A DNA stretch of 64,000 nt from Cordilura impudica (lineage: Eukaryota; Arthropoda; Insecta; Diptera; Scathophagidae): contig OY821520.1 in assembly GCA_963682025.1 (NCBI GenBank), forward strand, positions 139,714,042-139,778,041. Direction: 5' to 3'. The notes under the pieces were generated by a model. That model was given only the letters and a program-made list of their open reading frames with translations, searched no databases and was not told the origin of the DNA. Of this stretch, positions 54,501-64,000 are shown one piece after another. The position numbers and the translations under genes are program-made. Every line of letters starts with the position of its first letter. Positions within the stretch are counted from its first letter, which is position 1.

Positions 54501-56019
54501 TAAACTAGAATTTTTAACAGAAATATGTATCAAAGCAGTAAAAGAAATGTAGTGATTTATTTAAAATCGAACAAACCCGGTGTTTGATTATTATGAAGAT
54601 CAAAAATTAAAACATCTATTTAATGAAATTTCCGTATCAATTTTGTTGTCATTTCTTGCTTTTAGAACGGTAAGGTTTTTATGAAAATTTGCATTATTTT
54701 CGATATCATATTCTAAAATAAAAAAAAAAAAAAATTTTAATTGTAGTAAATCCGATTCACAAGTTATCCGTCAAATAATTTAATATATATCTAGTAACAA
54801 TATGAGAGTGCATGAAGGTGATGTTGCCAAATTGAAAACTTAAAATAAATATATACATTTTGATTCCAATTCAGAAGTGTAAATTATAAAAATAGAAAAG
54901 TGTTTCTAGTTAAAAAGAGAGTTAAATATATAAAAATAGCAATAAGTTATTAAAACAAATAAAACTATAATATGCTTTAACATTATTTTTCTTACTGCTC
55001 CGATTCATAACATTTTAATTTTTGAAGAATAAATCCTTTTATTAATGATGTAATTAAAATTGTATCATTTATGCTTTGAACTAACTGCAAATACTTAACT
55101 TCAATTAATTACATACATGATATGTTATTAAGATATATAAAAAAATATTCCATCAAAATTTTTGTTTACTAAATAAAAATTATTTGATATTTTCGTACAT
55201 TTTATTTAAAAAAAAGGCCAGTATATATTTTACAATGTGAATTGATATTGTTGACAACACAGTCATTTTTCTTCTATGCATATGTAATGCAAAAGTATCC
55301 ATGCTTAGTGAATTATGTTTGTAAAGCCTACGAGAACTAATTTTGATAATTGGACATCGATAATTTATCTTGAGTTTTGTTAGATTTTCGGTGATTTGAT
55401 AGAGAATATTAGAAACTGATAAATATTAAAGAATAACTTTTATTCGTATTAAATGGGAAAAATATTTAAATTTCTTAATCTCTGATAATCTGATAATCTT
55501 TCTACAAACCAAATGTCTTCAATTCACTAAAATGTGGTAAATGAATGATTAATAAAATATTTCCATTAGGCAATGTGAGATATTTTCAAGTAAAAAACTT
55601 CTAAGTTGAAAATATTTCTATAAAAACTAATTCTTGAGTTCTCTGACATCATTCCAAAAAAATTTACAAAAATTAATTAATTTTTATTACAATTTTGAAA
55701 TAATAATTTAATTTATTGTCAGTTCTTAATTATCCTTTTTAAAAATAGGTACTTCTAAAGAAAATTAACTTTTTGGAAGAAAGGTACTGTTTTAAGGTTG
55801 GGTATAAGGAATAGTTGAATTTTTAAGAAGAGTAGCTTTTTTTTAATAAAAGGTAGTTTTTAAGTAAGAATGTACTTTTTAAGTTAAAGTACTTTTTTAA
55901 GGAAAGAGTACTTTTTAAGAAAATTAAATTTTTAAAGAAAGGTTCTTTGTGGAAAAACCATATTTTTTGAGAAAAGTTTTATATATGTACTTTCATATTG
56001 GCAATTTTCTTCGTTATAT
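54501..56019. other. AT-rich stretch with cryptic repeats
   Basis: 55750-55975 contains degenerate repetitions of GTACTTTTTAAG(AAA) spaced about 20-30 bp. No gene seen. Confidence 0.5.
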
Positions 56020-56179
56020 TGGGATAACGTTAAAAAATAGGTGACAATGTGCCACATGCAGAATAACCAAAAATGATATAACTGTGGTTACCCCATGTGC
56101 ATGTTTTCCTGTTCTATGACGTAGTAGGGTCCCCAAGTCTGCTTCGTATGTGAATGGTTTGCTCATTGGCACGGATCTA

Positions 56180-56875
56180 GATTTAACCTGTCCCTGTCCA
56201 TTCGCACATTCAATTCATGGTTTCTAATGACTTCGTTTGGCCTAACAAATAGTTCACAGTACTGTGGCAACTGGTCGACAATTTAATTCAACACCAATGC
56301 CAAACGAACCACATAATTTTTTACAAATCTACTTCATGTGCAGTGAATACATCTTGCGAATAATGCCAGACGCATTGTCGGTGAACTGGACGCCCTATTG
56401 AATGATATTTTGAAATTTTTAAAATCACACACGCATGAATTGCAAAGTGTCAATGCCTCTATTGACATCAATCCTGACGAAAACAACAGCTGGAGCGCAC
56501 CTGCATAGATTCAATGCGCCTGTTGTTGACGACGTTTGCTGGAATGATGGTTGTTGACCGCATTTTTACATAAGAAATAGTGATTCGAAGAAGAACCTAT
56601 AATCTGGAGTTCATCACCGACACACACCGTTCATACGATGCTCTCCAACATCCGCTAACTTCATGGAGGGGATAAGACGCATACTGCATGAACATTAAAC
56701 AACGAGATTGAATTTGAATTAATATTTATATTATACTATATTTATTTTATTACAGGAGCCGAAACAAACAAGAAATTGAGCCCTATGGATTTTTATGCGT
56801 ATTGTATGATAATTCGATGCGGTCAAGACAACATCATTCCGAGATGTCGTGAGTCATTTTCATACTTTACGATAA
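56180..56875 (+). pseudogene. Helitron Rep/helicase gene remnant (Helitron-like N-terminal domain)
   Basis: In mixed frames one reads RRIVGELDALLNDIL, SVNASIDINPDENN, RFNAPVVDDV, ITDTHRSYDALQHPL and then, after an intron-like stretch ending in TTTATTACAG at about 56756, GAETNKKLSPMDFYAYCMIIR. RFNAP..DEV, THRSYDALQYPL and KKVSPMDFYAYR are hallmarks of the domain preceding the rolling-circle Rep motifs in animal Helitron proteins. The sequence is cut by the TATACCC element at 56877, and no helicase domain follows. Many stops. Confidence 0.75.
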
Positions 56876-56876
56876 A

Positions 56877-57178
56877 ACAAGTAAGAAAATTATAGTCGGT
56901 CTAGACCGACTATACGATACCCTAAACCATGCGTTTAGAGACCCTATCTCTCAGGCCCAACTAACTGGATATAGAAAATAAGCATAAACCAAATTTGAGT
57001 GGGATTTTTATTAATTTTTTCGGCTGCATATATGAAAAAGTTCATATCGGATGACATATATATATATGGGGACTAAGCCTAAAAATGGACCGATCCTGAC
57101 CATGTTTGGTAATGTCTCTTGTATTTTGCAAAAATATATACAAACAAAATTTGGGAAGAATCAGTGCAATATTTTTGT
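56877..57178 (+). repeat. TATACCC repeat, split copy, 5' part
   Basis: ACAAGTAAGAAAATTATAGTC with palindrome, up to GTGCAATATTTTTGT. The rest is at 61547-62063. Confidence 0.88.
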
Positions 57179-57965
57179 TATACCCTATACCACTATGTGG
57201 TTTGGGTATAATGACTTTATGCTGCTGTTTGTAACAATCAAAAATATTTGACCTAGACCCACCTTTAAGTATTCCGATCGAATCAGAATCACTTTTTGAG
57301 TTGATTTAACAATGTCCGTCCGTCCGTGCGTCCGTCCGTCTGTGTGTCCATGTAAAGATTGTAATCAAACTGCAGGTCGCAAATATGAATATATTTTGAT
57401 GAAATTTGGTATGTGATCTTTCATCTGCCATGGGATGAACGCTGTTGAAATTGGTGAGAATCGGTCCATGTTCAGACCTAGCCCCCATACAAATTACCCC
57501 TATGAAATCGACATAAATTGCCATAAGATCCAAATTCTCATATAGATCTTACTCAAATTGGGTTTGTATGCGTTCATTACATCCACTAATGAGTAGTCCA
57601 AAAATGATCCCTTTGGCCCCATATAGAGCTGCTTCCCGATCTTCACTTAAATCTATTAAAAAACAAAAATATTGCACTAATTCTTCTCAAATTTTGTTTG
57701 TATATATATTTTTGCAAAATACAAAAGACTTTACCAAACATGATCAGGATCGGTCCATTTTTAGACCTAGTACCCATATAGATATAGCATCCGATATGAA
57801 CTTTTTCATATCTGCAGCCAAAAAAATTAACAAAAATCCCACTTAAATTTGGTTTTTGCTTATTTTCTATGTCCAGTTAGTTGGGCCTAAGAGATAGGGT
57901 TTCTAAACGCATGGTATAGGGTATCGTATAGTCGGTCTAGACCGACTATAATTTTGTTACTTGTT
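57179..57965 (-). repeat. TATACCC repeat, complete reverse copy inside another copy
   Basis: TATACCCTATACCACTATGTGG to GACCGACTATAATTTTGTTACTTGTT. Confidence 0.9.
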
Positions 57966-60748
57966 CATTTTTAATTTTTTATTTCTCATTTTGTATTATT
58001 CATTTCTTATGTCTAATTTTTTTTATTTTTCATTTTTATTTTTCTTTTTTAATTTTTATTTCTCATTTTTCTTTTTTTATTTTTAATTTTTCTTTTTTTT
58101 TTTTTTTTTTTTTTAAGTCTATCGTAAAACCTTACAGACTGTTAAGTATAATACAGAGAAAAAAAAATATAATATATACAAACCCTTAAATCAAAAATTT
58201 GAGATTATGTATTTAAAAATAATATAATATTGCGTTTAATAATATCATCATTTAAAGAAAAATCAATTAAATTGTATAGATCATTGAAATCATGGCAAAT
58301 TTTTCTAAATGGATCAGCATCGGCAAACTTTTGACGACAGATTGGGATGAACAGTGGAGTGTAAAAACGTGTTGACCGTGCCGGAACGTTCATGGAGATG
58401 TTGTCCATAAGAAAGTTTGAGCATATGTCGCCTCGAAGTGAGTTAAATAAGAACATAACATTAAGCATTGTTCTTCGGCTTTTTAAAGACGGCAGTTTAA
58501 TTTGAGAAAGTCTAATTGTATATGATGGCAGATTGACAAAAGTTGGATAAGAACGTCTTAAGCAGAAAAGGAGAAATTGCTTCTGGACCAATTCAATTTT
58601 GGCATTGCGAATATTAGATAGTGGATCCCAAATAACAGACCCGAATTCTAAAATTGGTCTTACTAGGGAGATGTATAGTTGTTTTGTAACTGTATGGTCA
58701 TTTAATTCCTTTGCCCATCTTTTAATGAAGGCCAGTACACCACGTGCTTTAATAATTATCATCGAAATGTGCTGAACAAACTCTAATTTGGCATCTAAAA
58801 GAACACCCAGATCCAGGATTTTATTTACTTGCTCCAACTGGTAATCTCCAAATTTGCAACAACCTAATTCACCTAATTTTCTAGTAAAGTGCATGTGTTT
58901 GCATTTTTTTAAATTTAATTCCATTAAATTTATGTGGCACCATCTATAAAAATTATTTAGATCATGTTGTAGGTGAATTTGTTCACAATAATTCTTATAG
59001 CTTAAGAAAATCTTGACATCATCAGCATACATAAGAACATTTGAGGCTTTTATTATACTTGGTAGATCATTTATAAAAAGAGTAAATAAAATTGGTCCAA
59101 GATGACTTCCTTGAGGTACACCAGATTTAACTATAATATTCTTTGAAGCAGTATAATTAAAATAAACACGTTGATTTCTGTTTATCAAGTAAGATTTTAT
59201 CCAGCTTATGCTGTTTGCTGTAAAGCCCATCAAATATAATTTTTTGAGTAAAAGATCATGATATACTTTATCGAAAGCTTTACTGAAGTCAGTATAAATA
59301 ACGTCGGTATGTAGCCCATTGACGAAACCCCGATTTACCAAAGTTGTAAGTTGTAAAATATTAGTTGAAATAGAGCACCCCTTACGAAAACCATGTTGTG
59401 ATTGTGATATTATAGAAGAAACCTGATGACAGAGATTATCCGTTAAACATTTTTCAATTAGTTTGGGAATAGCACAAAGCTTAGCTATTCCTCTATAGTT
59501 AGCTACATTCGATTTGTTTCCAGATTTAAATAAAGGAATAATATATGAATCTTTCCATAATGTAGGAAAATGTCCATGTTTAATGGATGAATTAAATAAA
59601 ATGCATAATGGAACAGCCAAAGTTTGGGCGCAGTTGATTAAAATGCAGCTAGGAATACCGTCAGGTCCTCCGTTAGTTGAATTCTTGAATGTTTTTAAGT
59701 TATTTTTGATATCCGAAGTCTTTATAAAAGGAAATGAAATTGATTGATGTTCCATAACTGGAAATGAATATATGTTTGAAATGTCATATTGAATATCAGA
59801 GTAAGTTGTGCTAAAAAAAATCAGCAAACGTATCGCTAATAACTACATCATCACGCGATTCACGATTAAGATACTTCATTTCAGTTGGATATCCAGTAGA
59901 TTTCCTTCTAGAGTTTACAAATTTATAGAATGATATTGGATCTCTCTTCAAATTTATTTTCATATTTTCCATGTAATTCTTATAAAGTTTTGTATTTAGA
60001 ATATTATACTCTGCACGTGTAACTGAATATTTCGTATAATCAGATAAAAGACCAGACACTTTATATTTTTTGTGTCGTTTATTTTTTAAGTTTTTAAGAC
60101 TCGACAATTGTTTTGTGCTCCAAGGAGGGCCAGAGTGGTTGAAAACAGTAAACTTCGGGATACATTCATTCATATAAAATAGAACAGTCTCGTAGAAGAA
60201 CTTGATCGTTGAATAGATTGATGTGGGAGAACCAGATGTAATAGATAATAATTGGAGCCAATCAGTATTACTGAAGTAATAATTTAAATCGTTGTAATTT
60301 GCTCTTTTGAAACAAAAAACTGTTAAGTTATTTGATTTACACTTTGAAACAAATGGCAAATTCAAGTTTATTTCAATGGTAGGATGGTAACCATCTTCTG
60401 GTAAAGTAACAGGATCTGGGCGAGATAAAGAGTAGTTTATTGGCTCATTAACATAAATTAAGTCTAAAATCCTTTCATGATCATTATGAACACCATTAAT
60501 TTGAAATAGACACAAGTCCGATAAATTATGTATGAAATTATCGTTATCTTCATTTCACACCGTAGGAGTGTAGTAAAAAGAATCAATTAAAAATGTACAT
60601 GATATTAACGGCAGATTAAAGTCTCCAAAAACAAGTATAGAATCTTCAGGGTTAGCCTTTGTTACAACTGATTTTATTGATTCAAAATGTTAATTATAAA
60701 TCGATTGATCAGAATCGGGAGGTATGTAGGAGCAAGTAATAAAAACTT
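57966..60748 (-). mobile_element. LINE, 5' truncated, with long A-rich tail
   Basis: Minus-strand coding from 60748 to 58205, a short 3' untranslated region, then a degenerate A-rich tail (T-rich on the plus strand, 57966-58112). It is flanked on both sides by TATACCC copies in the same orientation as itself. 5' truncation begins inside the endonuclease domain. Confidence 0.88.
58205..60748 (-). pseudogene. LINE endonuclease-RT protein (jockey/CR1-type)
   Basis: The endonuclease C-terminal half starts at the 5' edge (ITCSYIPPDSD, ILVFGDFNLPLI, DLIYVNEPINYSL). The RT follows in order: KNSTNGGPDGIPSCIL, NVANYRGIAKLCAIPKLIEK, QHGFRKGCSISTNIL, VIYTDFSKAFDKVYHDLL, SGVPQGSHLGPILFTLFIND and MYADDVKIF, so all catalytic Asp residues are present. 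The C-terminal part ends with VIWDPLSNIRNAKIELVQ and a long tail closing at 58205. Two early stops (about 60690 and 60555) and a shift in an A8/T8 run near 59815 break the frame. The 540-codon RT section from 59827 is otherwise clean, so the copy is young. Confidence 0.92.
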
Positions 60749-61546
60749 TTTATACCCTATACCACTATGTGGTTTGGGTATAATGACCTTGTGCTGCTGT
60801 TTGTAACAACCAAAAATATTTGACCTACACCCATCTTTAATTATACCGATCGAATCAGAATCACTATCTGATTCGATTTAACGATGTCCGTCCGTCCGTC
60901 CGTCTGTGTGTCCATGTAAAGCTTGTAATCAAACTGCTGGTCGCAAATATGAACATATTATGATGAAATTTGGTAGATAAGCTTTCGTTGGGCATAGGAT
61001 GAACGCTATTGAAATTGGTGAGAATCGGTCCATGTTTAGACCTAGCCCCCATACAAATGACCCCTATGAAATCAACATAAATTGCCATAAGATCCAAATT
61101 ATCATAAAATCTTAGTCAAATTGGGTTTGTATGTGTTTATTACATCTATTAATCTGTACTCCAAAAATGATACCTATGGGACAACTCTTAGTCATAGGCC
61201 CCATATAGAGCTGCTTCCCGATCTTCACCTAAATATATCAAAAAACAAAAATATTGCACTGATTCTTCTCAAATTTTGTTTGTATATATTATTGCAAAAT
61301 ACAAGAGACTTTACCAAACATGGTCAGGATCGGTCCATTTTCGGGCCTAGTCTCCATATAGATATATCATCCGATATGAACTTTTTCATAACTGCAGCCA
61401 AAAAAATGAATAAAAATCCCACTTAAATTTGATTTATGCTTATTTTCTATATCCAGTTAGTTAGGCCTGAGAGATAGGGTCGGTAAACGCATGGTATAGG
61501 GTATCGTATAGTCGGTCTAGACCGACTATAAGTTTCTTACTTGTTT
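60749..61546 (-). repeat. TATACCC repeat, second reverse copy of the nest
   Basis: TATACCCTATACCACTATGTGG to GACCGACTATAAGTTTCTTACTTG. Very similar to the copy at 57179-57965. Confidence 0.9.
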
Positions 61547-62063
61547 TTTGATTGATTTAAGTGAAGAGCGGGAAGCAGCTCTATATGGGGCCTATGACTA
61601 AGAGTTGTCCAATAGGGATCATTTTTAGACTACTGATTAATGGATGTAATATATACATAGAAACCCAATTTGACTAAGATTTGTATGATAATTTGGATCT
61701 TATGGCAATATATGTTGATTTCGTAGGGGTCATTTGTATGGGGGCTAGGTCTCAACATGGACCGATTCTCACCAATTTCAATAGCGTTCATGTTATGGCC
61801 GATAAAAGATCAAATACCAAATTTTGTCCAAATATATTCATATTTGCGACCTGCAGTTTGATTACAAGCTTTACATGGACACACAGACGGACGGACGGAC
61901 GGACGGACGGACGGACGGACGGACATCGTTAAATCGAATCAGATAGTGGTTCTGATTCGATCGGTATAATTAAAGATGGGTGTAGGTCAAATATTTTTGG
62001 TTGTTACAAACAGCAGCACAAAGTCATTATAGCCAAACCACATAGTGGTATATGGTATAAATA
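61547..62063 (+). repeat. TATACCC repeat, split copy, 3' part
   Basis: Resumes with TTTTTTGATTGATTTAAGTGAAG. It has an expanded (GGAC)n tract at 61888-61923 and ends GTGGTATATGGTATAAA. Confidence 0.88.
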
Positions 62064-63678
62064 TATTATTTTGTTCTACTTTATGTTTAATTTTCGAGAG
62101 CTAACAAAGAATATGTTCATTTCGTTAAAGATATACACTGCGTTGAGAAAACAAATGGTTGGTGTTTTTTGTTTTAATTGCATCATCATACACTTACAAT
62201 ACAATTGTTATATTTTTTATTAAAAACCAAAATATTCACTAAAAATAAGTTAGGGGCAAAACAACGTTTGCCGAGTATTTTTATATATTATAATAGGTTG
62301 TTATGAAAATTGTGTGTGCAAATATAAGTTTTTCCTGTGCTAAATCTAAAAGATATTATATCTAACTACACTGTTTCAATTGCAATAAATACAACAAACA
62401 AATACAAATCTTGGCTAGTAGCCGAACATTGGTAAATTCGAGCGTCCCTATTGTACATATTTTAATAAGATTTACCACAAACATGCCACATCATCCATAT
62501 TATTAAAACATCAGCATATGCCAATATTTTGTAAAGTTTTTTTTTATATAAATTAGTGTCATCGAAAAAGAAAAAAAAAATAACAATAAATAAATAATAA
62601 TAATGACATTTTAGACCCAAATCATATCAACCACTATGAGAGGCTAAATAGAACACGTATCAATATTCTCCCTGTAAAAACTGTTGGTTGGTATGAACAC
62701 TCTATCTAAGAGTACGAACAACGCAAGCAGATCTTAACAGTCTGAGCCATGCCATCATGTCACGTATAATCTCAATAGGCTGTCAACCAATTTGTATATG
62801 CACATACGTGTACAATATAGCACAACATATGCGAATTTTTAAAAGAAATTCTTTATCTTTTCTTTTATATTAATTTGATCCATTTATTGGCAACAATGTT
62901 GATTATATAATTTTCACTACAAGAGTTGAATTCTAAGTGCCCATTTGTATGAGTTCATTAATTCAAATTCCACCAGTTTATAATTATTATTTTCTTAATC
63001 CCTTTAGTGAATCGTTCTTGACAGCCCAATTAAACATTTACATTCAATTCAATAGCGCAAAGCTAAATTCGATCTTAACTTGAACGCACTTGTTATTGAA
63101 ACATTTTTCCTGGAATGAATATTTACTATGAGTTTTTACATGAAACTAACTGACAACAACGGCAATATGGTAGGTAAAATGCTCTCAACAGGAGGTCGTA
63201 AAAATTCTGTCAACGTTAAACCGCGACAAATATCATCAAAAGTTACGAAAACGAAAACACAATTGAAAAATAAGTAAAAATAAAATTGTAAAGTTGCACT
63301 ATGGGCGATGAAAACAACGGCTTCTGGCCATAATAAACTGGTTATAAAATGTTAAAACATGTTTACATGCTAAAAACGTCTTTGGAAAACAAAATAAGTT
63401 AACACTGATAACTAAATGTCATCAGAATATAACGATATAAAGTAAGGATCTATATCAGTACACACATAAAACAGATACATTGTGACTATTGAATTTATTG
63501 CCAACCGAATTGCGATAATGCTAATAACCGATTTTCGGGATCACATTGATTACAATTCTATTGCCTTAACAGTAAATATTTTATCATAATAGAAAATTTG
63601 CAGATGATATTAAATTTCTGTTGATACAATCGAAAATACAGTTGTTCCACTTTAGAACAATTCGGTTGGCAAATATTT
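62064..63678. other. AT-rich stretch, nothing recognised
   Basis: Less repetitive than the rest and possibly unique sequence. No open frame with a motif and no RNA gene recognised. Confidence 0.5.
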
Positions 63679-64000
63679 ATACCCTATACCACTATGTGGT
63701 TTGGGTATAATGACTTTGTACTGCTGTTTGTAACAACCAAAAATATTTGACCTACACCTATCTTTAATTATACCGATCGAATCAGAATCACTATCTGATT
63801 CGATTTAACAATGTCCGTCCGTCCGTCCGTCCGTCCGTCTGTGTGTCCATGTAAAGCTTGTAATCAAACTGCAGGTCGCAAATATAAATATATTTTGCTG
63901 AAATGTGGTATATAAGCTTCTATCGGTCATAGGATGAACGGTGTTGAAATTGGTCGGTCCATGTTCAGACCTAGCCCCCATACAAATGACCCCTATGAAA
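63679..64000 (-). repeat. TATACCC repeat, partial, runs off the window
   Basis: TATACCCTATACCACTATGTGG, (CCGT)n at 63813-63836, continuing to the window edge. Confidence 0.9.

Overview
The window looks like repeat-dense, non-genic DNA of a higher dipteran fly, probably a calyptrate; this is inference. The support is a strongly AT-rich composition, spliceosomal introns in the transposon genes, a fatty-acid-binding protein (FABP) copy of dipteran type, and fly-type interspersed repeats carrying GTCC/GTCT microsatellites and Helitron ends. I see no active single-copy host gene. Nearly everything recognisable is a mobile element, mostly broken and often nested up to three or four deep.

Layout. 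1-872 is the right end of a DNA transposon whose fuller copy lies at 43220-47516. 1.4-8.9 kb holds copies of one abundant repeat (called here the TATACCC element), Helitron fragments, a CGTGACT minisatellite, a deleted mariner and a 5'-truncated Penelope-like element. 8.9-11.5 kb is a decayed hAT transposase gene. 11.7-14.5 kb is a transposon with about 600-bp inverted repeats and an unusual DDD-type protein. 16.8-26.5 kb is Helitron material; one Helitron (17575-25887) contains an LTR retrotransposon (18167-25638) with nearly identical LTRs but a rearranged, RT-less interior. 26.7-33.5 kb is a nest: a TATACCC element holds a hAT transposon (26920-33165, 8-bp duplication), which holds another TATACCC element, a 191-bp insertion with a 13-bp duplication, and a PIF/Harbinger element (29596-32460, TTA duplication) with both of its genes. 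35.2-39.2 kb holds pieces of non-LTR retrotransposons.

43.0-47.8 kb is the most striking nest. A Helitron is split by a DNA transposon (6-bp duplication, terminal inverted repeats, candidate D-D-34-E transposase with an intron). That transposon's transposase gene is itself split by a processed, poly(A)-tailed copy of a host FABP gene whose reading frame is intact but which lacks the ligand-binding arginine. 48.2-49.8 kb is another LINE. 50.9-52.9 kb is a second repeat family with the same termini as the TATACCC element, its body mostly replaced by a 1.56-kb AATTTTT heptamer array. 56.0-56.9 kb is a remnant of a Helitron Rep-helicase gene. 56.9-62.1 kb is a TATACCC element interrupted by two more TATACCC elements bracketing a LINE; a further copy runs off the right edge.

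The genes do not form a pathway. The interactions are those of mobile elements: autonomous transposases and reverse transcriptases (hAT, Harbinger, LINEs, Helitron) supplied the activities that moved non-autonomous repeats and the FABP mRNA copy, and the nesting gives a relative time order. Family assignments rest on motif recognition by eye; no database search was run.
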